A stretch of DNA of 64,000 nucleotides, from positions 626,531-690,530 of the forward strand of contig NZ_LR733413.1 in NCBI RefSeq assembly GCF_902506345.1. The letters are read 5' to 3'. Shown one piece after another: positions 26,476 to 35,341 of the stretch (positions are counted from its first letter, which is position 1; every line of letters starts with the position of its first letter). The notes under the pieces are model-generated. The model was not told the DNA's origin and did no database searches. It saw nothing but the letters and a program-made list of their open reading frames with translations. The position numbers and the translations under genes were made by a program. The stretch comes from Flavobacterium sp. 9R (GTDB taxonomy: Bacteria; Bacteroidota; Bacteroidia; Flavobacteriales; Flavobacteriaceae).

Positions 26476-27540
26476 TTAGTTAGTAAAATATTTTTTTCTA
26501 AACCAAAAGGCTAAATTAACTAATGCTATTAATGCCGGAACTTCTACTAATGGTCCAATTACACCTGCAAAAGCTTGTCCGCTATTGATACCAAAAACTC
26601 CGATGCTAACAGCAATGGCTAATTCAAAATTATTTCCTGTAGCAGTAAAAGCAATGGCAGTAGCTTTAGAATAATCTGCTCCAAAATACCTGCCAGCAAA
26701 AAAGCTAAGAACAAACATAAGGCTGAAATAAATCACTAATGGAATAGCAATTCGGATTACATCTAGTGGTATCTGAACAATCAATTCACCTTTAAGGCTA
26801 AACATTACAACAATTGTAAATAATAGTGCAATTAGCGTAACAGGAGAAATCATTGGTATGTATTTTTTGTCAAACCACTCTTGTCCTTTTATAGAAATTA
26901 AAAGATATCTACTTATGATTCCTAATGCAAATGGTATTCCTAAATAAATGCCAACACTTTCTGCAATTTGACCAATACTAATGGCTACTTCAAAACCTGT
27001 ATAACCAAAATAAGGCGGAAGTACCGAGATAAATAGGTAAGCGTAGACACTGTATAATAAGACCTGAAAGATGCTGTTTAAGGCGATTAAACCAGCCGCA
27101 TATTCTCTGTTTCCTTCGGCTAAGTCGTTCCAAACAACAACCATTGCAATGCATCTTGCTAATCCGATTAGGATAACACCAATCATGTATTCAGGATAAC
27201 CATTTAAGAAAATTAATGCCAAGAAAAACATCAAAATTGGTCCAATAACCCAGTTTAAGAATAATGAAGTTCCAAGTACTTTGGTGTTTTGAAAAACCTC
27301 GTTTATTTTGCTATAGTTTACTTTGGCTAGAGGTGGATACATCATAATAATTAATCCAATGGCTAATGGGATATTGGTGGTTCCACTTGAAAAGGAATTG
27401 ATAAAAGTGCTACTCGAAGGAATAAAATACCCAATACTTACGCCCAAAGCCATAGCTAAGAAAATCCACAGCGTTAAATTTTTATCTAAAAAACCAAGTC
27501 TTTTTCGGGCAACAACAGGAGTGCAATTATTTGCTGACAT
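26476..27540 (-). CDS. acr3: ACR3-family arsenite efflux permease
   Basis: This inner-membrane protein extrudes arsenite, the last step of arsenic detoxification. It has about ten hydrophobic segments, and the essential cysteine of the family is at Cys130 in the motif [18 protein letters not shown]. The 354 residues from the ATG at 27540 match the family. The frame stays open to 27711 but the extra part overlaps the arsenate reductase gene and has no conserved look. It is the last gene of the ars operon, 4 bases after its neighbour. Pipelines may call it arsB, but it is the ACR3 type. Confidence 0.95.
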   Translation of the reverse strand: MSANNCTPVVARKRLGFLDKNLTLWIFLAMALGVSIGYFIPSSSTFINSFSSGTTNIPLAIGLIIMMYPPLAKVNYSKINEVFQNTKVLGTSLFLNWVIGPILMFFLALIFLNGYPEYMIGVILIGLARCIAMVVVWNDLAEGNREYAAGLIALNSIFQVLLYSVYAYLFISVLPPYFGYTGFEVAISIGQIAESVGIYLGIPFALGIISRYLLISIKGQEWFDKKYIPMISPVTLIALLFTIVVMFSLKGELIVQIPLDVIRIAIPLVIYFSLMFVLSFFAGRYFGADYSKATAIAFTATGNNFELAIAVSIGVFGINSGQAFAGVIGPLVEVPALIALVNLAFWFRKKYFTN

Positions 27541-27544
27541 AAAA

Positions 27545-28159
27545 TTATAAGGATTTGATTTGACTAAAAACATACAAGAATTCGGTAGCAATTTGCATGC
27601 TTCTTTCCTGATATTTTTCTGCTTGTAAAGGGGTGAGGTCAAAAGCTTTTGGGTCTTCAAAAGTGATTGGAATTCTTTTTTCGGCTCCAGCAATAAATGG
27701 ACATCCGCCATCAGCTTGTGAACAGGTTAAAATTGCGGCAAATTCGCTTTGAGGATTAAAGTCATCCTCGTACCTTTTTGAAAATCCGATTATGGGGTGA
27801 TCATTAGTGTTGTATTTTATAGCGTAAATAGGATTGTCTCCTTCACTGATGTTTTTTATTTCAAATCCTTTGTTTACTAGTGTTTCGGCTACTTTTGGGA
27901 ATAAGGCAGTAGCTTCTGTTCCGCCAGAATAACAAAATACATTTTCGATATTGTAAAATGAAGCTGCCGTTTGAGCCCAAACTTGAGACAAATGACTTCT
28001 TCTAGAATTATGGGTACAAATGAAGTTGAGGCGAATGGCTAATCCACTGTTTGTTTTAGATTGGATAAATTGAACAAGCGGCGCTAAGACCTGTTTTCTT
28101 TCCTCGGAAATGGTATCAAAGCTGAGTTGTTCTATAGTTGATTTAATTTTTGGAAACAT
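27545..28159 (-). CDS. arsC: Arsenate reductase, low-molecular-weight phosphatase-like
   Basis: This 204-residue protein has the CX5R loop of the LMW protein tyrosine phosphatase / thioredoxin-linked ArsC fold, seen as [10 protein letters not shown] with Cys48 and Arg54. Two more cysteines lie in [12 protein letters not shown], which could carry the disulfide cascade. The loop differs from classical ArsC (CTGNSCRS), and the N-terminal 40 residues are extra. Its position between DUF6428 and acr3 argues for arsenate to arsenite reduction. Plain phosphatase activity cannot be excluded. Confidence 0.88.
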   Translation of the reverse strand: MFPKIKSTIEQLSFDTISEERKQVLAPLVQFIQSKTNSGLAIRLNFICTHNSRRSHLSQVWAQTAASFYNIENVFCYSGGTEATALFPKVAETLVNKGFEIKNISEGDNPIYAIKYNTNDHPIIGFSKRYEDDFNPQSEFAAILTCSQADGGCPFIAGAEKRIPITFEDPKAFDLTPLQAEKYQERSMQIATEFLYVFSQIKSL

Positions 28160-28186
28160 ACAATAGAATTTAAAATGTGATATGTA

Positions 28187-28657
28187 TTAGCAACAACTTC
28201 CTCCAGGAATGCAAGAGTTTTTTGAAGTAGTAAGTTCTTGTAGAGAAATATGTTGTTTTTCGGCTGGAATACCACAATTATCTTGTGCTAAACAATTGGT
28301 TTGTTTGCTTAGTAATAAAAAATGCTTACCATTGAATCCTAGGTCATACTTCCCGATAGTTTCGTTTTGGTATTCTACTTCGATTTCTAAATCTTCGATA
28401 CCAAGTACTTTTTCGGAGAGATGGATGATGTTTAGTAGTTTGCTTGGTTTTAGTCGGTGATTGGTATCATTAGCATTCCATAATTGAAAATTTGCTACCT
28501 TTTCCTCACGGACAGTTCCGCCGCAATCAATAAATTTTTTAGTAATAATGCCAACTTCGGTTACATGAAAATGAATGGGTACCATTTGTCCGTTGGGTAA
28601 ACTAAAGTTAACATCCTCTAGTTTTTCTAAAACCGTTTTTACTTCTGAAAGTTTCAT
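28187..28657 (-). CDS. DUF6428-family protein in the arsenic operon, Cys-rich tail
   Basis: This 156-residue cytosolic protein matches a family I know as DUF6428, found with ars genes in Bacteroidota. Residues 1-110 form an alpha/beta domain with a DCGGT motif. The C-terminal 45 residues carry NCLAQDNCG and end in NSCIPGGSCC. The paired cysteines suggest As(III) or thiophilic metal binding, but this is inference. I chose the ATG at 28657; the frame is open to 28687 but the extra residues are a poly-Lys/Ile stretch. It lies between arsR and arsC. Confidence 0.8.
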   Translation of the reverse strand: MKLSEVKTVLEKLEDVNFSLPNGQMVPIHFHVTEVGIITKKFIDCGGTVREEKVANFQLWNANDTNHRLKPSKLLNIIHLSEKVLGIEDLEIEVEYQNETIGKYDLGFNGKHFLLLSKQTNCLAQDNCGIPAEKQHISLQELTTSKNSCIPGGSCC

Positions 28658-28677
28658 AATTATTTTTTTTTTAATGA

Positions 28678-29016
28678 TTAACAACAAGATTCGTTGGAAG
28701 GACTAGTGGTTGATTTACAGGTTAAGGTTTCAAAAAAAGTCTTGATTTTTTCAAATCCTTCTTCATTGATGCAGTAGCAAATTGCATTGCCTTCGATGTT
28801 TCCTTTTATGAGTCCTGCGTTTTTTAGTTCTTTTAAATGCTGGGAAACTGTAGGCTGTGCTAGTGGAAGTTCATTGACGATGTCTCCACAAATGCAAGAC
28901 TTAGCTTCTAATAGGAATTCTAAAATGGCAATTCGAGCTGGATGCCCCATAGCTTTGGCTAAAAGAGCAATTTGATTTTGATGCTCTGTAAAATGTTCTG
29001 TTTTTGATGCGCCCAT
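28678..29016 (-). CDS. arsR: ArsR-family arsenic-responsive repressor
   Basis: This is a winged-helix repressor of 112 residues that releases DNA when it binds arsenite. The recognition region is LPLAQPTVSQHLKELKNAGL (about 50-69). Candidate As(III) ligands are Cys41 and Cys43 in SCICGDI, with further cysteines at 80, 82, 100, 111 and 112. The protein ends in Ser-Cys-Cys. It heads the operon and has a palindromic operator just upstream of its ATG. Confidence 0.94.
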   Translation of the reverse strand: MGASKTEHFTEHQNQIALLAKAMGHPARIAILEFLLEAKSCICGDIVNELPLAQPTVSQHLKELKNAGLIKGNIEGNAICYCINEEGFEKIKTFFETLTCKSTTSPSNESCC

Positions 29017-29029
29017 TGTTATATTTTAA

Positions 29030-29047
29030 TATCGCAATATTACGATA
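29030..29047. promoter_or_regulatory. ArsR operator
   Basis: The 18-bp near-palindrome TATCGCAATATTACGATA lies 14-31 bases upstream of the arsR ATG. Only one symmetric base pair breaks the dyad. Position and symmetry fit autoregulation by ArsR. Confidence 0.6.
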
Positions 29048-29171
29048 ATAAAATCAATTTAGTCATATTTAAAATAAAAATTTTTAAGGTGTTTTTGTCT
29101 CAGATGAATTTAATAATTAGACAGAGGTATTGCTTTTTTTTCTATTTTTATTGAAAATTAAAACTAAAAAT

Positions 29172-30755
29172 ATGAAAAAAACTGTCTATACTTTAAAATT
29201 TGTTTTGCTTTTAATAGCTGTTTGTGTTCAATGGAATCAAGGTGTGTATGCTCAAAAGAAAGTAGCAGTGGTTTTAAACGATGCAATAGATATTACTACT
29301 TTGCAAGAAGGTTATAGAAAAAAAACATACTCGATTGAAGAAATTACTCAAGCTTATTTAGACCGAATTCAGGCTGTAGATAAAAACGGTTCTCAATTGA
29401 ATTCAGTTTTAACCATTAATCCTGATGCGATTGCGATTGCTAAAGCATTGGATAAAGAGCTAAAGGCTGGAAAGTGGAGAGGACCTTTGCATGGTGTTCC
29501 AGTTTTGCTAAAAGATAATATTGATACCAAAGATAAAATGCCAACTACAGCTGGTTCTAGAGCTTTGGCTAATTCTTTTCCTTTAGAAGATAGTTTTGTG
29601 GCGCAAAAATTAAGAGAAGCTGGTGCAGTAATAATTGGTAAAACGAATTTAAGTGAATGGGCCAATTTTCGTGGAGCGCCATCTACTAGTGGATGGAGTG
29701 GTTTAGGCGGTCAAACCAAAAATGCTTATGATGTTACTCGAAATCCTTGTGGCTCTAGTTCGGGTTCGGCGGTGGCTGTAGCAGCTAATTTGGCTTTATT
29801 TGCCATTGGTACAGAAACCAACGGTTCGATTGTTTGTCCTGCACATGCCAATGGAATTGTTGGACTTAAACCTACAGTAGGTTTGATTAGTAGGGGAGGT
29901 ATTATTCCTATTTCTTTTACTCAAGATACGGCTGGACCTATGACGAGAACAGTTAAAGACGCTGCGATTGTTTTGGGTTGGCTCACAGGTGTTGATAGTA
30001 GAGATAGTAAAACTGCTGCAAGTGCAACTATGGCTGCTAAAGATTACGCTAGTGCATTAGATAGTAATAGTTTGAAAGGTAAACGTATTGGTGTCTATGT
30101 TGGAGTTAACGGTAAAAATAAAGAAGTTGATGCGCTGTACCAAAAGGCCATTGAAGATATGAAAGCTCAAGGTGCTACTTTGGTTGAAATTCCTGAAATT
30201 ACGCCTCCAGAGGTTAATATGCAGTCTTTTACTGTGATGTTGTATGAATACAAACAAGGTTTGAATGATTATTTTAAATCATTAGGACCAAATGCAGCTA
30301 TAAAAAGTGTTGATGAGTTAATCGAGTTTAATAAAAAAGATCCAGTTGAGTTAAAATATTTTAATCAATTGTATCTTGAAATTGCACAAGGCAAAACGGA
30401 TTTAAATACTGAAGAATACAAAAAAGCCTTGGCAGCATTGCGAAGCAATAGTCAAGAAAAAGGAATTGATAAAGTGATGAATGATTTTAAAATAGACGCG
30501 ATTATTGCTCCTACGGGGACTCCAGCTTGGGTAACGGATTTGAAAAAAGGAGATCAATTTACTTTTGGTACTTCTGGCCCAGCGGCACATTCGGGTTATC
30601 CAAGTATTACGGTACCTATGGGGTATGTGGAGGGTTTGCCAGTTGGAATCTCATTTGTAGGGAAAGCATGGAGTGAAGCTGCTTTATTGAATTTAGCTTA
30701 TGCTTATGAACAAAACACAAAACATAGACATGCTCCGAGTTTAATAGGAAACTAA
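29172..30755 (+). CDS. Secreted amidase-signature family amidohydrolase
   Basis: This is an amidase-signature enzyme of 527 residues with a signal peptide ending near VYAQ, so it acts outside the cytoplasm. The Ser-cisSer-Lys triad is placed in VLLKDNIDT (Lys) and NPCGSSSGSAVAVAANL (two Ser), with GTETNGSIVCPA following. The substrate is unknown; the fold fits hydrolysis of a peptide or other amide. It should not be read as GatA, which is cytosolic. I chose the ATG at 29172 because it begins the signal peptide. The gene shares a terminator with the DUF547 gene. Confidence 0.92.
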   Translation: MKKTVYTLKFVLLLIAVCVQWNQGVYAQKKVAVVLNDAIDITTLQEGYRKKTYSIEEITQAYLDRIQAVDKNGSQLNSVLTINPDAIAIAKALDKELKAGKWRGPLHGVPVLLKDNIDTKDKMPTTAGSRALANSFPLEDSFVAQKLREAGAVIIGKTNLSEWANFRGAPSTSGWSGLGGQTKNAYDVTRNPCGSSSGSAVAVAANLALFAIGTETNGSIVCPAHANGIVGLKPTVGLISRGGIIPISFTQDTAGPMTRTVKDAAIVLGWLTGVDSRDSKTAASATMAAKDYASALDSNSLKGKRIGVYVGVNGKNKEVDALYQKAIEDMKAQGATLVEIPEITPPEVNMQSFTVMLYEYKQGLNDYFKSLGPNAAIKSVDELIEFNKKDPVELKYFNQLYLEIAQGKTDLNTEEYKKALAALRSNSQEKGIDKVMNDFKIDAIIAPTGTPAWVTDLKKGDQFTFGTSGPAAHSGYPSITVPMGYVEGLPVGISFVGKAWSEAALLNLAYAYEQNTKHRHAPSLIGN

Positions 30756-30769
30756 TTAAGATTTTTTTT

Positions 30770-30811
30770 AAATAAAAAGGGCAGTTCATTGTTGAACTGC
30801 CCTTTTTATTA
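30770..30811. terminator. Bidirectional terminator between the amidase and DUF547 genes
   Basis: A perfect stem with core GGGCAGTTCA / TGAACTGCCC and flanking A/T runs (30774-30788 and 30793-30807), with a 4-base loop. Confidence 0.92.
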
Positions 30812-30825
30812 TGCTGAATTAGAAA

Positions 30826-31545
30826 TTATTTTCCATTCAATGACCAGTCATAAGCACGAGTCATTACTTTGTAAGTGGTTTCTATTTTTTTCTCTAAAAA
30901 GATATTGATAAAGTCAATTTCATTAAAATAACCTGTTACAAAATCACCTTTATAGGTTTCGAACATTTTTGGTAATTCAATAGAATTGGTGTTTTTGAAA
31001 ATTCTGTAAAAATCTTTGTCGTTTATGTACAGCTTAGCACGTTGTTTTATTTGGTCGTTCACTTGCTCTGGAGTATAAGCAGCGTTCAAAAGTGGAGCGT
31101 CTCCATTTGTACCTTTACATAACACAAAATGAACTCCTGCATCAGCAATAATTTCTCTCAAGATCGTATTTTCAATATCATCAAGAGTCAATTCTTGTTT
31201 GGCTACAATAAACGTTCTTTCGTTAAAAAAACCAGGAATGGTATTTACAGAAACAATAGGAAGTTTTTCAACCACAGCTTTAATTACTGATAAGTTGTAA
31301 GCGTTGATCCAGAATGCTTTGGCTTCTTCTTTGGTTTTAAATTCTGTTTTTAACTTTGAAATGTTGTCCAAAATGTAAATTAATTCTCCTGGACTTTTCT
31401 TTAATTGAGCGTAATTTACTTTTCCTTCTGGCGAAACATTCTTCTTCAAAAATTCATTAGTTTGTTCGAAGAAATCATTTAAAGTTTGTGCTTGAGAATA
31501 AGAGGTAATGATTAAAAATGAGACAAGTAGTAAAATTTTCTTCAT
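30826..31545 (-). CDS. DUF547-domain exported protein
   Basis: This 239-residue protein has a signal peptide ending near SQAQ and one DUF547 domain (about residues 55-190). Landmarks are AFWINAYNLSVIKAVVE and the segment FVLCKGTNGDAPLLNAAYTP with its conserved Cys. The family shows distant likeness to papain-like or transglutaminase folds, but catalysis is unproven. It probably sits in the periplasm. Confidence 0.88.
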   Translation of the reverse strand: MKKILLLVSFLIITSYSQAQTLNDFFEQTNEFLKKNVSPEGKVNYAQLKKSPGELIYILDNISKLKTEFKTKEEAKAFWINAYNLSVIKAVVEKLPIVSVNTIPGFFNERTFIVAKQELTLDDIENTILREIIADAGVHFVLCKGTNGDAPLLNAAYTPEQVNDQIKQRAKLYINDKDFYRIFKNTNSIELPKMFETYKGDFVTGYFNEIDFINIFLEKKIETTYKVMTRAYDWSLNGK

Positions 31546-31830
31546 ATAAATTTGGATTTTTCTTGGTTTTAGTTTGAATATTCATTTACGAATAAGTGAG
31601 CAAATAAACTAATTTTTTTTAACAAATTAATATTAATTTGATTTAAAATTCATAGTACAAACGAAAAGTATTTCTGTGCTACTGAATATCTGTTTTTAAT
31701 TTTATTTTTTTGTTGAAGTATTGTTTTTGAAATTCTAAAAATCACATATAATTATGATAGTTTTGTCTTGTTTTGGCATCAAATAATGAATTGATTTTTT
31801 TTACTTTTTCTTTATTAGAATAATATTAAC

Positions 31831-31877
31831 GAAAACGATTTTATTTATTTTGTATGCATGCATAATATATCGTTTTC
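31831..31877. promoter_or_regulatory. Inverted repeat upstream of the nitronate monooxygenase gene, possible operator
   Basis: GAAAACGA and TCGTTTTC face each other across 31 bases that include the perfect palindrome TATGCATGCATA. The block ends 7 bases before the -7 box, where an activator or repressor would bind. Confidence 0.35.
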
Positions 31878-31883
31878 TTTTTC

Positions 31884-31891
31884 TATTTTTG
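31884..31891 (+). promoter_or_regulatory. -7 promoter box of the nitronate monooxygenase gene
   Basis: TATTTTTG is an exact TAnnTTTG match, 21-28 bases before the ATG at 31912. It lies inside the longer frame from 31858, which argues for the shorter protein. Confidence 0.55.
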
Positions 31892-31911
31892 AATCCAATA
31901 AAATCTATAGT

Positions 31912-32862
31912 ATGGAAAAACAATCTTTACAATCCCTTCTGCAAATCACTCATCCGGTGATTATGGCTCCTATGTTTTTGGTATCTAATACTAAAATGGT
32001 AATCGAAGGAATGAAGAGTGGAATTGCAGCTTGCATCCCAGCATTGAATTATCGTACGCTCGAAGAGTTACGTACTTCTATCATTGAGTTAAAGCAAGCC
32101 AAAGTTTCGGGTGGTAGTTTTGGATACAATTTAATTGTAAATAAGTCTAATGTAAAGTACAAAGAACAACTGCGCGTATTGTGCGAAGAAGGTGTAGATT
32201 TTATCATAACTTCCTTGGGTTCCCCTGAGGAAACAATTGCTGAAGCTCACAAAGTTGGTATCAAGGTTTTTTGTGACGTTACGGATTTAGCTTTTGCAAA
32301 AAAAGTTGAAAGTCTAGGAGCCGATGCCATTATTGCTGTTAACAATCAGGCGGGCGGACACCGAGGAAATATAGACCCAGAAGCATTAATTAAGTTATTG
32401 AATGAGCAAACAAACTTACCTGTAATTTCTGCTGGAGGAGTAGGAAGTAAGGCCGATTTAGATAAAATGTTAAGTTATGGAGCCGTTGGTGTCTCTGTTG
32501 GTAGCCCTTTTATTGCTTCAAACGAAGCAGGAGTTTCTCAAGAATACAAACAAGCTTGTGTAGATTATGGTGCCAAAGATATCATTATGACGGAGCGTAT
32601 TTCGGGAACTCCTTGTACGGTAATCAATACCCCTTATGTGCAAAAAGTAGGTACAAAGCAAACTTGGATTGAAACACTTTTGAATAAAAATAAGAGCTTA
32701 AAAAAATGGGTCAAAATGATTCGTTTCTATATTGGAATGAAAGCCACCGAAAAAGCAGCGACTCAGGTTACCTACAAAACCGTGTGGGTTGCTGGGCCTA
32801 GTATAGAAGATACTACCGCTATTTTACCAGTGCAACAAATTGTTCAAAAATTGGTTGGTTAG
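31912..32862 (+). CDS. Nitronate monooxygenase / 2-nitropropane dioxygenase-like FMN enzyme
   Basis: This is a TIM-barrel flavoenzyme of 316 residues. Landmarks are HPVIMAPMF at the start, the GGSFGYNLIV strand, NNQAGGHRG with the FMN/nitronate-binding His, and the FMN-phosphate loops ISAGGVGSKADL and VGVSVGSPFIA. It would oxidise alkyl nitronates such as propionate-3-nitronate, or act as a related FMN reductase. I chose the ATG at 31912 on the basis of the -7 box. The DUF4442 gene starts one base after its stop, so the two form an operon. Confidence 0.88.
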   Translation: MEKQSLQSLLQITHPVIMAPMFLVSNTKMVIEGMKSGIAACIPALNYRTLEELRTSIIELKQAKVSGGSFGYNLIVNKSNVKYKEQLRVLCEEGVDFIITSLGSPEETIAEAHKVGIKVFCDVTDLAFAKKVESLGADAIIAVNNQAGGHRGNIDPEALIKLLNEQTNLPVISAGGVGSKADLDKMLSYGAVGVSVGSPFIASNEAGVSQEYKQACVDYGAKDIIMTERISGTPCTVINTPYVQKVGTKQTWIETLLNKNKSLKKWVKMIRFYIGMKATEKAATQVTYKTVWVAGPSIEDTTAILPVQQIVQKLVG

Positions 32863-32863
32863 T

Positions 32864-33394
32864 ATGTACGAAAAGATTTATTTAGTTCTTAATCGGTTTG
32901 CAGAAAAGGCAACCTTGTTCAAGGTTTTATTCAATTGGTCACCAATGTATCGAAGAAGTTGCGGAAAAATTATTTATGTTTCAAAAGATTTGCATACCGT
33001 TCGCATCAAGATTCCTTTGAGTTATAAAAACAAAAATTATGTAGGTTCCATTTTTGGAGGAAGCTTGTTCGCTGCAACCGACCCAATATATATGATTCAA
33101 CTTATGCAGATTTTAGGAAAAGACTATGTGGTTTGGGACAAAGCCTCAGTTATTCGATTCCGAAAACCTGCTTTTAGTGTGGCTTATGCTGATTTTCATT
33201 TCACCAGTGATGAGATTGCCGAAATTCAACAAAGAGTTGCTGAAGAAAATGAGGTGAACTACGTTAAACAATTGTTGATTACGAATGCTAATCAAGAAGT
33301 GTTTACAGAATTAGAAAAAACCATATACATTAGTAGTAAAGCGCATTACAAGCAAAAACTTCAAAAAAAGAAAGCCTCAAAAGAGCCTTCTTAA
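32864..33394 (+). CDS. DUF4442 hotdog-fold thioesterase-like protein
   Basis: This 176-residue cytosolic protein matches DUF4442, a family with the hotdog thioesterase fold. Landmarks are NWSPMYRRSCGKI, the central FGGSLFAATDPIYMIQLM and the later VVWDKASVIRFRKPA. A substrate is unknown; an acyl-CoA thioester is the usual guess. The ATG at 32864 is one base past the nmo stop. Its 3-prime end overlaps the converging gene at 33391 by four bases. Confidence 0.85.
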   Translation: MYEKIYLVLNRFAEKATLFKVLFNWSPMYRRSCGKIIYVSKDLHTVRIKIPLSYKNKNYVGSIFGGSLFAATDPIYMIQLMQILGKDYVVWDKASVIRFRKPAFSVAYADFHFTSDEIAEIQQRVAEENEVNYVKQLLITNANQEVFTELEKTIYISSKAHYKQKLQKKKASKEPS

Positions 33395-33951
33395 TAGTAC
33401 AGCCTAAAATCCAAAAGTTGACACAAAGCGTATTGTTTTTCGAACAATCTTTCTACTACGTCCGTAATGTCGTCTTCCTTTTGACACAAATCAAAGAAAG
33501 TTTTGTCGAGCAAATGACTGCTTATTTGGGTTGAGGCTAATCCATAACCCGAAACAGCTCTGGCTCCCGTAATATCCAAAAAGTATTGGGCTTCTTCTTC
33601 GTCTAAGTCCAATACTTTTGCATTGGCAAAGTGAATGATTTTACCTTTCATTTTGCCTTCAAATAGTTCTGCAATTTCTTCCAAACTATAAAAGTAATCG
33701 TTCAAGCAAATGGTATTGGCTTCTCCAGGCATCACCAAATAAATGATTTCATAGGCTTGAAAATTGTTATCGTCATAAAGCAAAGTACTCAAGCTCTCTT
33801 CAAGACCTTCAATCGTGTCACAAGTTTTGTAAATACTCGTTAAACCTTGTTCGAAAGCCATTCTTTCAAGGTTTTTGATTACCGCTGTTTGTTGCTCAAT
33901 TGCTGCATCAGGAACTCCTTCGAGGCAGAAAATAAACTTTTCTTGGTGCAT
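33391..33951 (-). CDS. Uncharacterised cytosolic protein (186 aa)
   Basis: I do not recognise this family with confidence. From the ATG at 33951 the protein is soluble and mixed alpha/beta, acidic overall, with stretches such as FCLEGVPDAAIEQQTAV, YEIIYLVMPGEANTIC and ARAVSGYGLASTQISSHLLD. It has the look of a nucleotide-binding or CHAT/TIR-like small domain, but no motif decides this. An exact -7 box at 33974-33981 favours this start over the frame open to 34128. It converges with the DUF4442 gene. Confidence 0.7.
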   Translation of the reverse strand: MHQEKFIFCLEGVPDAAIEQQTAVIKNLERMAFEQGLTSIYKTCDTIEGLEESLSTLLYDDNNFQAYEIIYLVMPGEANTICLNDYFYSLEEIAELFEGKMKGKIIHFANAKVLDLDEEEAQYFLDITGARAVSGYGLASTQISSHLLDKTFFDLCQKEDDITDVVERLFEKQYALCQLLDFRLYY

Positions 33952-33973
33952 AACGTATCGTCTAAATAGGCTA

Positions 33974-33981
33974 CAAAAATA
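33974..33981 (-). promoter_or_regulatory. -7 promoter box of the 186-aa protein gene
   Basis: On the minus strand this reads TATTTTTG, an exact TAnnTTTG match 23-30 bases before the chosen ATG. Confidence 0.55.
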
Positions 33982-34047
33982 TTCTTTCTTTTTGAGATTC
34001 TGATTTTTTGTGGAAATCATTCTTCTTTCAAAAGAGAGTTTTTTATC

Positions 34048-34082
34048 AAAAAAAAATCCGTTACAGTGAAGTAACGGATGTA
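34048..34082 (-). terminator. Terminator of the methionine gamma-lyase-like gene
   Basis: A 9-bp stem ATCCGTTAC / GTAACGGAT (34056-34064 and 34071-34079) is followed on the minus strand by a run of T. Confidence 0.88.
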
Positions 34083-34100
34083 TAAAAGTTATCGAGAGTA

Positions 34101-35309
34101 TTATAAAACATTCAATTCTCGCATACATTGTTTCATACTTTGGTAAGTTCTTTCGATATCGTTGTCTAGTCCAATTGAAAAACGAATCAAACCATCGGTA
34201 AGTCCCATTTCTACTTGTTCCTCTAATGGAATTTCGCTAGATGTCGACGTACCTGGTGCGCTAAACAAGGTTTTATAAAAGCCCAAACTCACAGCCAAAT
34301 AGCCCAGATTGCGCTCTTGCATCAACTCCATCAAAGCATTAGCAGTCGCTAAATTTCCAACATCAATGGTCATCATTCCACCAAAACCATATTCTGGATT
34401 AATCATATTTTTGTACAGTTGATGACTTGGGTGACTGGCTAAACCAGGATAAACCGTTTTCAAACCGTCTTTTTCAAATCGTTCTGCCAAATACTGAGCA
34501 TTGTAGCTGTGTTGCTTCATTCTAATATGAAGTGTACGAAGGTTTTTCATCACACTAGCCGAGCGAAGACTGTCCATTGTAGGTCCTAGAAGCATACTTG
34601 CGCCTGTGTTTACATTCTTCAAACTATTGATAAATTCGCGACTGGCACAAGTTACACCGCCAACTGTATCGCTACTTCCATTGATGTATTTGGTCAAACT
34701 ATGAATTACAATATCTGCTCCCAAACGGGCAGGAGAAACTGAAAGTGGCGAAAAAGTATTGTCGACCACCAAAGTCAAGTTGTGTTTTTTGGCGATTGCA
34801 GACAATCCAGCAATATCGGCTACTTCTAGCAACGGGTTACTTACCGTTTCGCAATACAACACTTTGGTTTTTGGCGTAATCGCCGCTTCCACTACCTCAA
34901 GTTTTGTGATGTCCACAAAGGTTGTTTCAATGCCTAAACGCGGTGTAAAGTTTTTAAGAAAAGCATAGGTTCCGCCATAAATCGTGCGGCTCGATACAAT
35001 ATGGTCGCCCGCACCGCATAATTGCAAAAGTGTCGGCGTAATAGCTCCCATTCCCGAAGCCGAAACATTGGCCGCTTCCGTACCTTCCATCGCTGCTAGC
35101 GCTTGGTCTAAATACAAGTTACTAGGCGAGGAGTGACGCGAATACAAATAACAGCCTTCCATATTGCCCTCAAAGGTGTCAAACATCGTTTTGGCAGATA
35201 AAAAAGTGTAGGTAGACGAGTCCGATATCGAAGGGTTTACGCCTCCAAATTCCCCAAAGTACTGTAAATCCTGAATATTATCGGCTGGATTAAAATCGTT
35301 ATTTTTCAT
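34101..35309 (-). CDS. Cys/Met-metabolism PLP enzyme, probable methionine gamma-lyase
   Basis: This is a fold-type I PLP enzyme of the trans-sulfuration family, 402 residues, cytosolic and probably tetrameric. The PLP lysine is Lys207 in HSLTKYINGSSD and the ring-contacting Asp is Asp183 in VVDNTF. The cofactor-binding YSRHSSPS near residue 57 and SASGMGAI near 84 are also in place. Methionine gamma-lyase is the likeliest activity, but cystathionine or O-acetylhomoserine enzymes of the same family cannot be excluded. It faces an Lrp/AsnC regulator gene, which suggests amino-acid-responsive control. Confidence 0.88.
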   Translation of the reverse strand: MKNNDFNPADNIQDLQYFGEFGGVNPSISDSSTYTFLSAKTMFDTFEGNMEGCYLYSRHSSPSNLYLDQALAAMEGTEAANVSASGMGAITPTLLQLCGAGDHIVSSRTIYGGTYAFLKNFTPRLGIETTFVDITKLEVVEAAITPKTKVLYCETVSNPLLEVADIAGLSAIAKKHNLTLVVDNTFSPLSVSPARLGADIVIHSLTKYINGSSDTVGGVTCASREFINSLKNVNTGASMLLGPTMDSLRSASVMKNLRTLHIRMKQHSYNAQYLAERFEKDGLKTVYPGLASHPSHQLYKNMINPEYGFGGMMTIDVGNLATANALMELMQERNLGYLAVSLGFYKTLFSAPGTSTSSEIPLEEQVEMGLTDGLIRFSIGLDNDIERTYQSMKQCMRELNVL

Positions 35310-35341
35310 AGTCTATATTTTGTTTAGTTATTATGTTTATT

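Larger units (their letters stand above)
31546..31911. other. 366-bp divergent intergenic region between DUF547 and nmo genes
   Basis: This AT-rich region has no coding frame I would defend. It holds an 18-bp AT palindrome (31623-31640) that could be chance, an inverted repeat GAAAACGA / TCGTTTTC (31831-31838, 31870-31877) around TATGCATGCATA (31853-31864), and an exact -7 box at 31884-31891. Confidence 0.5.

Noticed and set aside
27541..27711. An N-terminal extension of the ACR3 permease
   Set aside because: It overlaps the arsenate reductase gene in another frame; the ATG at 27540 gives the normal family length.
29172..30755. Annotation of the amidase-signature gene as gatA
   Set aside because: It has a clear signal peptide and no gatB/gatC neighbours, so it cannot be the cytosolic amidotransferase subunit.
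31623..31640. An 18-bp perfect palindrome CAAATTAATATTAATTTG
   Set aside because: It is almost pure A/T, and palindromes of this size are expected by chance a few times in DNA of this composition; no other signal supports it.
33360..33395. A possible hairpin (AAGCCTC...GAGCCTT) at the end of the DUF4442 gene
   Set aside because: The arms are not true inverted repeats when paired base by base, and no T-run follows.
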